Shown here one piece after another: positions 7,071-15,143 of a stretch of DNA of 28,922 nucleotides. Both the position numbers and the translations under genes were made by a program. Below the pieces are notes generated by a model. That model had not been told where the DNA came from. It saw nothing but the letters and a program-made list of their open reading frames with translations, and ran no database searches. This DNA comes from JBMOPD01 sp049323615 (lineage in GTDB: Bacteria > Bacillota > Desulfotomaculia > Desulfotomaculales > Desulfocucumaceae), in contig JBMOPD010000080.1 in assembly GCA_049323615.1 (NCBI GenBank), positions 1-28,922 on the forward strand. Reading direction: 5' to 3'. Every line of letters begins with the position of its first letter. Position 1 is the stretch's first letter.

Positions 7071-8252
7071 GTGATAAAGTTGTCCAGAATTAAGATCATG
7101 CACGTGGTAAGGCCGGCCGCCGGCGGCATGAAGAATCATCTGCTGGCGCTGACGGGGGCATCCGACAGGGAGAGGTTTGCACACATGGTGGCCTGCCCGC
7201 CCGGCAGCCTCGCGGAATCACTGGCGGGCCGGGGGGTGAGGACCTTTTGCGTGCCCTTAAAGGGCGAACTGTCACCGGGTGAGGACCTGTGGGCGATAAA
7301 GATTCTGGCCTCGCTTTTCAAAACAAATGGGGTGGACGTGGTGCACGCGCACGGTTCCAAGGCCGGCCTGGTGGGAAGGTTGGCGGCAAAACTGGCCGGA
7401 GTGCCCGCTGTGGTCTTTACGGTCCACAATTCCATATTTTACGAGGAGTGGCCCCGTTGGAAAAAAGGCCTTTTTGCGCTGTCGGAGAGGGTGCTGGCCG
7501 GTTTTACAGACCGGATAATCACCGTTTCCAACCATTTACGCGGTGAAATAATGAGCCGGGAAAAAATAAGCCCGGAGAAAATAGTCACCATATACAACGG
7601 CATTGAGCCGGAGGAATTCAACAGGGTCCCCGACAGGAATTATTTGCATGAAATAGCCGGCATCCCGGCCGGCAAAAAAATTGTGGGGACGGTGGCCCGG
7701 CTGGCCCCGCAGAAAGGGGTGGGCGGTTTTATTAAAGCCGCAGCCGTGGTGGCATCGGACATAAAGGACGCCGTGTTCCTGGTGGCCGGGGACGGGCCGC
7801 TGCGGGCCGGCCTGGAAAAGGAAGCGGCGGCTCCAGGGTTGACCGGGAGGGTCTTTTTTATTGGCGAGAGGCGGGATATCGACCGGATTATGCCCTGCCT
7901 GGACCTGTTTGTACTGGCCTCGGTCACCGAAGGAATGCCCCTGGCCGTTTTGGAGGCCATGGCGGCCTGCCGCCCGGTGGTGGCCACCAGGGTGGGCGGG
8001 GTGCCGGAGATAATAACGGACGGTGTAAACGGGCTGCTGGTTAAGCCCGGAGATGTTGCGGGGCTGGCCGCAGCCATCCGGAAACTGGTGGGGGACCGGG
8101 AAATGTCGGGGGCGCTGGGAAAAGAGGGGAGGAAACGGGTGCTGCGGGATTTCACTGTCGGCAATATGGCCCGCAGGACCGAAAGCCTTTACCGGGACCT
8201 GGCTTTTAGAGAGGGCGCCCGGGATACCCGGATACCAGTATGGAGAGGATAG
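7071..8252 (+). CDS. Glycosyltransferase family 4
   Basis: The protein of about 393 residues has the two-domain GT-B layout of retaining GT4 enzymes: an N-terminal HVVRPAAGGMKNHLL glycine-rich loop, a DVVHAHGSKAGLVGRLAA segment, and a C-terminal donor-binding domain with GTVARLAPQKG, VFLVAGDGPLR and the E-x7-E motif in EGMPLAVLEAMAACRPVVAT. GT4 enzymes move a sugar from a nucleotide donor to a lipid or polysaccharide, here probably cell-envelope material at the cytoplasmic face. The start is ambiguous: GTG at 7071, TTG at 7080 (which has GGTGAT eight bases upstream) or ATG at 7098; the family usually begins shortly before the HVVRP strand, favouring the first two. Its 3' end overlaps the next gene by 13 bases, so the two are coupled. 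Confidence 0.85.
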   Translation: MIKLSRIKIMHVVRPAAGGMKNHLLALTGASDRERFAHMVACPPGSLAESLAGRGVRTFCVPLKGELSPGEDLWAIKILASLFKTNGVDVVHAHGSKAGLVGRLAAKLAGVPAVVFTVHNSIFYEEWPRWKKGLFALSERVLAGFTDRIITVSNHLRGEIMSREKISPEKIVTIYNGIEPEEFNRVPDRNYLHEIAGIPAGKKIVGTVARLAPQKGVGGFIKAAAVVASDIKDAVFLVAGDGPLRAGLEKEAAAPGLTGRVFFIGERRDIDRIMPCLDLFVLASVTEGMPLAVLEAMAACRPVVATRVGGVPEIITDGVNGLLVKPGDVAGLAAAIRKLVGDREMSGALGKEGRKRVLRDFTVGNMARRTESLYRDLAFREGARDTRIPVWRG

Positions 8253-10507
8253 TTTTTTTGCCTGAAAGGCCTTTATTGCCAATCTTAATTGCCGTATTCA
8301 TTTTAATCTGTGCTCTGCCCCGGCCCCCGGCGGCCGCTGCGGCTCCGGCCATAAAGGAAGCGCTCCCTGTTTACCGGGGGGAAGCAGGGATTGACATTGA
8401 TCCCCCCGGCGGCCCCGGCAGGGTCGTCATAGTGACGGTGGACTATTTACAGTTGAAGGACCTGGAAGGGGCTTTGCCCCCCCATCTGGCCCGCATAACC
8501 GCTGACGGGGCCTTTGCCCTGATGAACGTCAACACCGGGGGAAGCGTCACCCCGGAAAATACCCATGCCACCATCGGGTCGGGATCGCACATGGTGGCGC
8601 CCGGCTCCTCATCCCGGGGCTTTGCCGCCGCTGCCAGGCTGTCCGGGAGAACGGCGGCCGAAGAATACTTGCGGAGAACCGGCCGCACGCCTCCCGCCGG
8701 CTCTCTGGTTTACCTCGATATTGCCCGGATAAAACTGCTGAATGATAAATTTCACTATACTGTGGTGCCGGGGGCCCTGGGCAGGAAGCTGCACGAGGCC
8801 GGCTACAGGACCGCGGCCCTGGGCAATTCCGATAATGCCGAAGGCCCCCGCAGGCAGGTAATTTCTATTGTAATGGATGACCGGGGGATGGTGGACGCCG
8901 GCTCGGTGGACGGGAGCGTGGTCCGCCCGGAAAGGGAGTTTATCGGGGGGGTAAGCACAGATTACAGCGCCATCTTGGAAAAATACTCCGGGCTGCCTAC
9001 GGATGTACGGCTGGTGGCCATCGACCTGGGGGACCTGGGCAGACTGCAGGACGCCCGGGAGTACATGACCGAGGAAAACTGGAAATACTGGCGAAGCCGG
9101 GTCATCGGGCGCATCGATCAGTTCCTGGGCGGCCTGGTTGGCCGTATGGATATCCGGAGGGATTTGCTGATCGTGATCTGCCCCACGCCGGGGGGTGACA
9201 ATGAGAAAAGGGATAAGATGTCACCGGTGCTGGTGTACGGGGGCGGCGTCGGCAGGGGGATGCTTACCTCTCCCACCACCAGGAGGCCGGGAATCATCAT
9301 GAATATCGATATCGCCCCCACAGTCGTGGATTACCTGGGCTTGCCGCCTTCAAACCTCTTTACCGGCCGTCCGGTACAGGTGGTGCCGGGTACGTTTGAC
9401 GTGAATTTGCTGACCGGCATGTACCGTGTGCTTAACTTCACCTACGAAGCCAGGCCTTATCTGCAAAAGGGATATGTGCTGTTCCAGTTGCTGCTGCTGG
9501 GCGCTTCGCTGGCTTTTATATTCCTCAGAAAAAGGGGGAAGGAGTTTCTAAAACCGTTCTTTCTGGCCGTCATGACCGTTCCCCTGGTTTACCTGCTGAT
9601 GCCTTTGTTGCCAGCGGGAGGATTATCGGTTATGATTGCCGAAATGTTAACTTTCACAGCGGTAATAACCTTGCTGACGGTATTTTTGCACAGAAAATAC
9701 GGTGTCGATCCCTTTTTAATTATATGCCTTGCCACTGCCGCAGCCATTTCCGCCGATCTGGCCGCCGGGTCACCCCTGCAAAAAACCTCCATCCTGGGAT
9801 ATGACCCCATAGTGGGGGCCAGGTTTTACGGCCTGGGTAATGAATATATGGGTGTGCTCATAGGTTCTGTGCTGATCGGGACCGCGGCCCTGATCTCGGC
9901 GGTGGAAAGGATGCGCGGGCTGCTTATCGCCGCTGCCGGCATAGCTTACCTTTTTATCCTTTACCTGATCGCCGCGCCTCAGCTGGGCACCAATGTGGGC
10001 GGGACAATTGCCGCCGCCTCGGCTTTTTTGGTGGTCTTCCTGCTGAACTGCGGGGCCAGGTTTACATGGCCCCTGGTTGCCACGGTGGCCTCAGTGGTTG
10101 CGCTGGCGCTGCCGGCCCTGATTCTCTACGATGCGTGCCGCCCCCCGCAGTACCAGTCCCATGTCGGCAGGACGGCGGCGCTTATCATGACCGGCGGCCT
10201 CAACGAGGTGATCGGTATAATCAGCCGGAAATCGGAAATGAACATAAAACTCATCAAGTATACCGTCTGGAGCAGGGTGCTGCTGGCCAGCCTGGGTATG
10301 CTGGCGCTGCTGTTTTACAGGCCCGTGGGAGTGATGGAGGGCATCAGGAGCAGGCACCCGTACCTTTACCGGGGCCTGGTGGGTGTACTCACCGGCAGCA
10401 TAGTGGCCTTTATTTTTAATGATTCCGGGGTGGTGGCGGCGTCCACGGCCATGATATTCGGTGCTCCACCCCTGGTTTACCTGGTGCTGGACCAGTTGGA
10501 GGCTTAA
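8240..10507 (+). CDS. Membrane protein with alkaline-phosphatase-superfamily outer domain
   Basis: The 755-residue product begins with a hydrophobic signal/anchor (residues about 12-35), followed by an extracytoplasmic domain to about residue 395 and a C-terminal block of roughly nine membrane helices. The outer domain has features of the alkaline phosphatase/phosphoglyceromutase superfamily: VVIVTVDYLQLKDL at the start, a GGSVTPENTHATIGSGSHM stretch that resembles the nucleophile and metal loop, VRLVAIDLGDLG, LLIVICPTPGGDNEKRDKMS and a final NIDIAPTVVDYLGLPP typical of the C-terminal metal ligands of these enzymes. It probably transfers or hydrolyses phosphate groups on an outer polymer or lipid. 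It overlaps the upstream glycosyltransferase, so both likely serve one envelope polymer. The substrate is unknown. Confidence 0.75.
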   Translation: MERIVFLPERPLLPILIAVFILICALPRPPAAAAAPAIKEALPVYRGEAGIDIDPPGGPGRVVIVTVDYLQLKDLEGALPPHLARITADGAFALMNVNTGGSVTPENTHATIGSGSHMVAPGSSSRGFAAAARLSGRTAAEEYLRRTGRTPPAGSLVYLDIARIKLLNDKFHYTVVPGALGRKLHEAGYRTAALGNSDNAEGPRRQVISIVMDDRGMVDAGSVDGSVVRPEREFIGGVSTDYSAILEKYSGLPTDVRLVAIDLGDLGRLQDAREYMTEENWKYWRSRVIGRIDQFLGGLVGRMDIRRDLLIVICPTPGGDNEKRDKMSPVLVYGGGVGRGMLTSPTTRRPGIIMNIDIAPTVVDYLGLPPSNLFTGRPVQVVPGTFDVNLLTGMYRVLNFTYEARPYLQKGYVLFQLLLLGASLAFIFLRKRGKEFLKPFFLAVMTVPLVYLLMPLLPAGGLSVMIAEMLTFTAVITLLTVFLHRKYGVDPFLIICLATAAAISADLAAGSPLQKTSILGYDPIVGARFYGLGNEYMGVLIGSVLIGTAALISAVERMRGLLIAAAGIAYLFILYLIAAPQLGTNVGGTIAAASAFLVVFLLNCGARFTWPLVATVASVVALALPALILYDACRPPQYQSHVGRTAALIMTGGLNEVIGIISRKSEMNIKLIKYTVWSRVLLASLGMLALLFYRPVGVMEGIRSRHPYLYRGLVGVLTGSIVAFIFNDSGVVAASTAMIFGAPPLVYLVLDQLEA

Positions 10508-10553
10508 AAGCTGAACTAACGGGTCCGGAATTGGGAATTGTTATAATTAAAAA

Positions 10554-10581
10554 AGCTTATAGTTGACAGCTGACGGCTGAT
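10554..10581. repeat. Single arm of the AGCTGAC-type dispersed repeat
   Basis: The stretch starting AGCTTATAGTTGACAGCTGA and ending CGGCTGAT closely matches the right arm of the inverted repeat at 3998-4076. Here only one arm is present, next to the ribosome binding site of the FAH-family gene. Confidence 0.6.
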
Positions 10582-10597
10582 TGGGGAGGGATGGTAA

Positions 10598-11350
10598 ATG
10601 TTAAAAATAGGCAGGTTTTCCCGCGGGAATGAAACCTTTTACGGGCTGGTGGAGGAGGACAGGGTTATCCGGGTGGAGGACCCCTTCCTGGCGCCGGAAA
10701 CTGCGGGAGACACGTACAGCCTTGACGAATTGAAGGTTCTCGCTCCCTGCGTGCCCGGCAAGGCGGTGTGCGTGGGGCTCAATTACAGGGACCATGCCCG
10801 GGAGCTTGGCCTCGAGCTGCCGGAAGAGCCGGTTTTATTCCTTAAGCCTGCCAGCGCCCTGGTTGGGCCGGGCGACTATATAGAGTGCCCGGATATGAGC
10901 CGGAGGGTGGATTACGAGGCCGAACTGGCCGTGGTAATAGGCGCCCGCTGTAAAAACGTGGCTGTTGAAGATGTCCACAAGTACATTTTGGGCTACACCT
11001 GTGCCAACGATGTTACCGCCAGAGACCTGCAGGCCAAGGACGGTCAGTGGACCAGGGCAAAATCCTTTGACACTTTTCTGCCTTTGGGGCCGTATATTAT
11101 TACTGGTATAGATCCCGACCGGCTGGATATTTTTCTCTATCTGAACGGTGAAACCAAGCAGAAATCAAACACTTCCAACCTTATATTCAAAACGGGAGAT
11201 CTGGTAAGCTTTGTTTCCCGGGTAATGACACTGGAACCGGGGGACGTAATCCTTACCGGCACGCCTTCGGGAGTTGGGCCGGTGAAAAAAGGGGATAAGG
11301 TGGAGGTGGTGCTCGAATCTGTCGGAACCCTTATGAACATTGTAAAATAA
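10598..11350 (+). CDS. Fumarylacetoacetate hydrolase (FAH) family protein
   Basis: This 250-residue protein shows the FAH C-terminal fold: the KAVCVGLNYRDHARELG entry motif, the metal-binding region VDYEAELAVVIGARCK with its acidic ligands, GYTCANDVTARDLQ, and the C-terminal LEPGDVILTGTPSGVGP. Family members include 2-hydroxyhepta-2,4-diene-1,7-dioate isomerases, acylpyruvases and oxaloacetate decarboxylases or tautomerases; the sequence does not say which. The length fits the short bacterial acylpyruvase-type forms. The enzyme is cytoplasmic and uses Mg or Mn. The ATG has a GGGGAGGG ribosome binding site. The gene stands between a dispersed repeat and the speD promoter, so it is probably a monocistronic unit. 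Confidence 0.88.
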   Translation: MLKIGRFSRGNETFYGLVEEDRVIRVEDPFLAPETAGDTYSLDELKVLAPCVPGKAVCVGLNYRDHARELGLELPEEPVLFLKPASALVGPGDYIECPDMSRRVDYEAELAVVIGARCKNVAVEDVHKYILGYTCANDVTARDLQAKDGQWTRAKSFDTFLPLGPYIITGIDPDRLDIFLYLNGETKQKSNTSNLIFKTGDLVSFVSRVMTLEPGDVILTGTPSGVGPVKKGDKVEVVLESVGTLMNIVK

Positions 11351-11386
11351 GGATGGACTGGACTTAACAGTTAACCCAAAATTTTG

Positions 11387-11414
11387 TTGACAAACTTTGA
11401 TATTATGCTAAAAT
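11387..11414 (+). promoter_or_regulatory. Sigma-A-type promoter of speD
   Basis: A perfect -35 TTGACA at 11387-11392 is followed, after 16 bases, by TAAAAT at 11409-11414, preceded by TG (11406-11407) as in an extended -10 element. Transcription would start near 11421 and give a leader of about 85 bases before speD. Confidence 0.65.
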
Positions 11415-11430
11415 TGAATTTGGTTGCAAT

Positions 11431-11464
11431 GGCCCCCCCCTGGATATTGGTGCCAGGGGGCGCC
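11431..11464 (+). promoter_or_regulatory. GC-rich hairpin in the speD 5' leader
   Basis: CCCCCTGG at 11436-11443 pairs with CCAGGGGG at 11453-11460 around a nine-base loop; GGC at 11431-11433 can add pairs with GCC at 11462-11464 across a small internal loop. No T-run follows, so it is not a terminator. It could control translation or RNA stability of speD, for example in response to polyamine or S-adenosylmethionine, but I recognise no known riboswitch class. Confidence 0.5.
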
Positions 11465-11506
11465 GGTTCCAATAATATTTATCAATAAAAGGGGGAAGAT
11501 AATGTA

Positions 11507-11890
11507 ATGAAACCTCTGGGCCGCCATGTGCTGGCTGAGATATGCGGATGCCCATTTGATGTATTGAACGACATAAAAAAAGTTGAAAAAATTATGGTTA
11601 ACGCAGCCCTGGAGGCGGGCGCAGAAGTCAGGGAATTTGTCTTTCACAAGTTCAGCCCCCAGGGGGTAAGCGGGGTAGTGGTCATTTCCGAGTCGCACCT
11701 CGCTATCCACACCTGGCCGGAACTGGGTTACGCTGCGGTGGATGTATTCACATGCGGAGACAAAGTGGACCCATGGGATGCCTGCAACTACCTTAGTGAA
11801 AAATTTTGCGCCAAGCATATGACAGCAAAAGAGACAATCAGGGGAATAATACCTCCGGAGGTAGTTCCGCGGGCGGCCGTAAATCAGTAG
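11507..11890 (+). CDS. speD: S-adenosylmethionine decarboxylase proenzyme (prokaryotic class 1B)
   Basis: The 127-residue proenzyme makes decarboxylated S-adenosylmethionine, the aminopropyl donor for spermidine. It cleaves itself between E62 and S63 in VVVISESHLAIHTWPE, turning S63 into the pyruvoyl cofactor; H68 and C83 (FTCGDKVDPW) occupy the known processing and catalytic positions. The length and numbering match the short bacterial enzymes such as that of Thermotoga. The ATG at 11507 follows a GGGGGAAG ribosome binding site. No spermidine synthase gene is adjacent, which is unusual because speE commonly follows. The gene is a single transcription unit with its own promoter, leader hairpin and strong terminator. 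Confidence 0.95.
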   Translation: MKPLGRHVLAEICGCPFDVLNDIKKVEKIMVNAALEAGAEVREFVFHKFSPQGVSGVVVISESHLAIHTWPELGYAAVDVFTCGDKVDPWDACNYLSEKFCAKHMTAKETIRGIIPPEVVPRAAVNQ

Positions 11891-11927
11891 GGGGGATATT
11901 TATTAGTACCCGGTTAAATAAAGGTTA

Positions 11928-11972
11928 GTAAGCCTTGCTTCAAAGAGATGTGAAGCAAGGCTTACGCTTTTT
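11928..11972 (+). terminator. Rho-independent terminator of speD
   Basis: A perfect 15-bp stem (GTAAGCCTTGCTTCA at 11928-11942 with its reverse complement at 11951-11965) with an eight-base loop is followed by GC and a T-run. Confidence 0.92.
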
Positions 11973-12055
11973 AGTGAGCCTGAAGAAATGAAGGTTTTTT
12001 ATATTTTTCGACGGGCCCGGCAAATTTGGGCGCGGGGGAGGAAATGAAAGCGATG

Positions 12056-12079
12056 CCTCGAATATATAATAGTTCGAGG
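12056..12079. promoter_or_regulatory. Inverted repeat enclosing a TATAAT sequence
   Basis: CCTCGAA (12056-12062) and TTCGAGG (12073-12079) flank a ten-base AT-rich centre that contains TATAAT at 12065-12070. It could be a -10 element covered by a dimeric repressor, in front of the menaquinone gene block. The -35 position is poor, so this is tentative. The rest of the gap 11973-12099 shows nothing clear. Confidence 0.35.
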
Positions 12080-12099
12080 GGAAAAAAGGAGGGAGTTAG

Positions 12100-12867
12100 T
12101 TGCATGAAGTGTTTTACCCCGTTGTGGGGGACCTTGCCAGGGTACGGGAGAGGATATACAGATATACAAAAACCAGGGCAGGGGATTTAAAAGATTTTGC
12201 TTACCTTGAAGAACACGTGGAGAGCTATATCTGTCCGGCTTTGGTGCTTTTTGCCGCCAGGATTAACGGGCAGGTAACGGAAAACGCAATCTCCTTTGCG
12301 GAGGTGCTCCAGTTAATATATATGGCTTCGACCATACACCGCAACATAAATGAAGACGGCCTGTTTCAGGGGAATAAGGCTTTCGACCCGCGGGACGGGT
12401 GCCAGTATCCGGTCCTGGTGGGTGACTACCTGTACAGCAAGGCCTTTGCCATTCTGATCGAAACTGACAATACAGAGCACATGGTCAGCCTGTCTGAAAT
12501 GGTCTGTAAGATTAACGAAGGCGGTATCATCAGAAATAAAAGCCAGGGCGGAGTTGTGCGGCTGGACGTGTGGCGGGAGATAATCCGGCTGGAAAAGGCT
12601 GAACTGCTGGCCGGCTGCTGCCGGTTGGGGGCCGAAGCGGGCGGGGCGGACAAGGAGTCCCGGTTTTACCTGTCCAAATTCGGATGCGCCCTCGGCATGG
12701 CCATGGGAATGACTGAGATTAAACGGTTTGACCAGGCGGATATTTATTTTAACGAGGCACTGTCCCACCTGGACCGGCTGGTCCCGGGAGAATACAGGGA
12801 CAATCTGAAGAATATGGTACTGTGCCTGGCGGATAAGAATATTGACAGCAAGAAGATGGTGTGCTGA
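12100..12867 (+). CDS. Degenerate polyprenyl synthetase-like protein (no DDxxD motifs)
   Basis: The 255-residue protein follows the layout of trans-polyprenyl synthases: the helix LQLIYMASTIH (normally before the first aspartate motif), VLVGDYLYSKAFAIL at residues 105-119, a RLEKAELLAGCCRLGAEAGG helix that matches the conserved K-T-A helix, and LSKFGCALGMAMGM where the second aspartate motif should begin. Both catalytic motifs are gone: the first DDxxD reads R81-N-I-N-E85 and the second MTEIKRFD. It therefore cannot bind the diphosphate-magnesium cluster in the usual way and is probably a non-catalytic subunit. It sits directly before ubiE, as the non-catalytic component I gene (hepS/gerCA) does before menG in Bacillus, suggesting it serves the menaquinone side chain synthase. 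The TTG start follows a strong AAGGAGGG. Confidence 0.65.
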   Translation: MHEVFYPVVGDLARVRERIYRYTKTRAGDLKDFAYLEEHVESYICPALVLFAARINGQVTENAISFAEVLQLIYMASTIHRNINEDGLFQGNKAFDPRDGCQYPVLVGDYLYSKAFAILIETDNTEHMVSLSEMVCKINEGGIIRNKSQGGVVRLDVWREIIRLEKAELLAGCCRLGAEAGGADKESRFYLSKFGCALGMAMGMTEIKRFDQADIYFNEALSHLDRLVPGEYRDNLKNMVLCLADKNIDSKKMVC

Positions 12868-12903
12868 ATTTGAGAGGGGAAAATTGAGAGGGGAAAGTTC
12901 ATA

Positions 12904-13629
12904 ATGGTCCGCATACCGGACAGATATAACAGCAAAGAAGATTACGTCCATGATATTTTTTCAAGCATTGCCCACCGGTATGATCTGCTGAACACCACAC
13001 TGAGCTTTAACAGGGACAAATACTGGAGAAAATTTGCGGTTTCCAGGTGCAACATACAGCCTGGGGGAAAAGGCCTTGACGTATGCTGCGGCACCGGCAT
13101 GCTGGCCATGGAACTGGCCAGGGCGGCAGGTGGCCAAGGGGAAGTTGTGGGCCTTGATTTTTGTGAAAACATGCTGGCCAAGGCGGTGGAAAACATTGGC
13201 AAAACACCCTATAAGGACGTGATCAGGCTGGTACACGGCAATGCCACCGACCTGCCGTTCCCGGACAATTATTTTGACTGCGCCACCATCGGTTTTGCCC
13301 TGAGGAATGTGCCCGATATAGGAAAAACCATCAGGGAAATGGCCAGGGTGGTCCGCCCCGGCGGCAAGGTGGTTTCCCTGGAACTGTCCAAGCCCGGCGC
13401 GCCGGTCTTCAAGCAGGCTTACTACCTTTACTTCAACCGGATTGTGCCCGTTCTGGGCAAAATAGGCATTGGACAGAGCGGGCCGTACAGCTACCTGCCC
13501 AATTCACTGAAGGATTTTCCGCACCAGTCGGAAATAAAAGAGCTTTTTGAGCAGGAAGGCCTCCACGCAGCCTGCTACCACGAATTGACCGGAGGTATAG
13601 TGACAGTCCACGAAGGCACGGTGGTGTGA
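12904..13629 (+). CDS. ubiE: Demethylmenaquinone methyltransferase
   Basis: This 241-residue class I methyltransferase adds the C2 methyl group to demethylmenaquinone with S-adenosylmethionine, the last step of menaquinone synthesis. It has the UbiE/MenG hallmarks: an N-terminal IAHRYDLLNTTLSFNRDKYW, the cofactor motif GLDVCCGTGMLAMELA, the acidic loop VVGLDFCENMLA, GNATDLPFPDNYFDCATIGF with ALRNVPD, and the C-terminal GGIVTVHEGTV. The ATG has a GAGGGGAAA ribosome binding site that is part of a 15-base tandem duplication (12870-12897). It lies 36 bases after the prenyl-synthetase-like gene and is followed by the UbiD-family gene, so it is probably in one menaquinone operon. The enzyme is cytoplasmic and acts on a membrane lipid. 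Symbol menG is equally used. Confidence 0.93.
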   Translation: MVRIPDRYNSKEDYVHDIFSSIAHRYDLLNTTLSFNRDKYWRKFAVSRCNIQPGGKGLDVCCGTGMLAMELARAAGGQGEVVGLDFCENMLAKAVENIGKTPYKDVIRLVHGNATDLPFPDNYFDCATIGFALRNVPDIGKTIREMARVVRPGGKVVSLELSKPGAPVFKQAYYLYFNRIVPVLGKIGIGQSGPYSYLPNSLKDFPHQSEIKELFEQEGLHAACYHELTGGIVTVHEGTVV

Positions 13630-13697
13630 GCGTGAGCGGGGCCGCCCAAGAAGTCCATCTGCTGCGTTGCGGTAGTTTTTAAAACCGAGGTGTATTT

Positions 13698-15143
13698 ATG
13701 GCCTATCAGGACCTGCGCGAATTTGTCAGTGACCTTGAAAGGCACGGACTTTTAAAGAGGATAAAAGAAGAGGTTGACGTCAACCTGGAAATCACCGAGA
13801 TTACCGACCGGGTATGCAAACAGGGCGGCCCCGCCCTGCTGTTTGAAAACGTGCGGGGCTACAAAGTGCCTGTGCTTACCAATGCCTTCGGTTCCCTGGA
13901 AAGAATGTGCATGGCCCTGGGCGTTAAAAACCTGGATGACATAGGCAGGGAACTGATGAGCATTATCCAGCCGCCTGAACTGCCCGCGTCGTTTATTGAT
14001 AAACTGAAGGCGCTGCCGAAGCTGGTGGAGCTTTCATCATTCATACCTAAAACGGTCAGGTCAGGCCCCTGCAAGGAAGTTGTCATCAAGGACAAGCCTG
14101 CCCTGGACGACCTTCCGGTGCTGAAATGCTGGCCCGGGGACGGGGGGCCCTTTATAACGCTGCCGCTTGTTTTCACCAGGGACCCGGAAACCGGCGCCAG
14201 GAATGTGGGTATGTACCGGATGCAGGTTTTCGACGGTAATACCACCGGCATGCACTGGCACATTCACAAGGACGGGGCGGACCACCTGGGCAAGGTCCTT
14301 CCCCCGGACGGCAGGCTGCCGGTGGCCGTAGCCCTGGGGTGTGACCCGGCGGTTATATATTCGGCCACCGCCCCGCTGCCCCGCGGTGTGGACGAGATGC
14401 TTTTCGCCGGCTTCCTGCGTAAAAAGCCCGTTGAGATGGTGCGCTGCGAAACCGTGGACCTGGAAGTGCCGGCCCACGCGGAGATAATCCTGGAAGGCTA
14501 CGTGGATCCCCGGGAAAAGAGGCTGGAGGGCCCCTTCGGGGACCACACCGGCTACTACTCCCTGGCCGATTATTACCCGGTATTTCACTTAACCTGCGTC
14601 ACCAGGCGAAAGAATCCCATCTACCCGGCCACCATCGTGGGCCGGCCGCCCATGGAGGACGCTTTCCTGGGCAAGGCCACCGAGCGCATATTTTTACCCC
14701 TGCTGCGGATGGTCCTGCCCGAGATAAAAGACATGAACATGCCCTTCGAGGGGGTCTTCCACAACTGCGTGATAGTGTCCATCAAGAAGAACTACCCGGG
14801 CCAGGCCAGGAAAGTGATGAGCGCGCTGTGGGGCATGGGCCTGATGATGCTGGCCAAGCTGATCGTGGTGGTGGACCACGATGTGGACGTGCACAACCTG
14901 TCGGAGGTGGCCTGGAGGGTATTCAACAATATCGACCCGCGCAGGGATGTGGAAATGGTGGACGGCCCCCTGGACGCCCTGGACCACTCGTCCCCCATGC
15001 CGCTCTACGGAAGCAAGATGGGCATTGACGCCACCAGGAAGGGCCCCGGCGACGGGCACCACCGGGACTGGCCCGATGATATCGTTATGAGCCCCGAAAT
15101 CAAGCTTCTGGTGGACAGGAAGTGGGGATCCTATGGCCTTTAG
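13698..15143 (+). CDS. mqnL: UbiD-family decarboxylase, menaquinone biosynthesis
   Basis: This 481-residue protein is a UbiD-type decarboxylase using prenylated FMN. Family landmarks are GARNVGMYRMQVF (metal and cofactor ligands including R174), the HWHIHKDGADH loop, VALGCDPA, and RLEGPFGDHTGYYS, where E277 and D282 together with R174 form the E-R-D/E network of these enzymes. In this setting, next to prenyltransferase and mqn genes, the expected reaction is removal of the carboxyl group of the 1,4-dihydroxy-6-naphthoate branch, as in the SCO4490-type protein. The prenyl-FMN synthase (UbiX) is not in the window; an LpdD-like protein is at 25511. The ATG follows GAGGTG, and its 3' end overlaps the prenyltransferase gene by 11 bases. 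Confidence 0.88.
   Translation: MAYQDLREFVSDLERHGLLKRIKEEVDVNLEITEITDRVCKQGGPALLFENVRGYKVPVLTNAFGSLERMCMALGVKNLDDIGRELMSIIQPPELPASFIDKLKALPKLVELSSFIPKTVRSGPCKEVVIKDKPALDDLPVLKCWPGDGGPFITLPLVFTRDPETGARNVGMYRMQVFDGNTTGMHWHIHKDGADHLGKVLPPDGRLPVAVALGCDPAVIYSATAPLPRGVDEMLFAGFLRKKPVEMVRCETVDLEVPAHAEIILEGYVDPREKRLEGPFGDHTGYYSLADYYPVFHLTCVTRRKNPIYPATIVGRPPMEDAFLGKATERIFLPLLRMVLPEIKDMNMPFEGVFHNCVIVSIKKNYPGQARKVMSALWGMGLMMLAKLIVVVDHDVDVHNLSEVAWRVFNNIDPRRDVEMVDGPLDALDHSSPMPLYGSKMGIDATRKGPGDGHHRDWPDDIVMSPEIKLLVDRKWGSYGL

Noticed and set aside
7536..8282. Minus-strand frame opposite the glycosyltransferase
   Set aside because: No ribosome binding site or domain; antisense shadow of a clear GT4 gene.
11421..11506. 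Riboswitch in the speD leader
   Set aside because: A hairpin is present but I find no match to the conserved cores of SAM, preQ1 or other riboswitches that I know; reported only as a hairpin.
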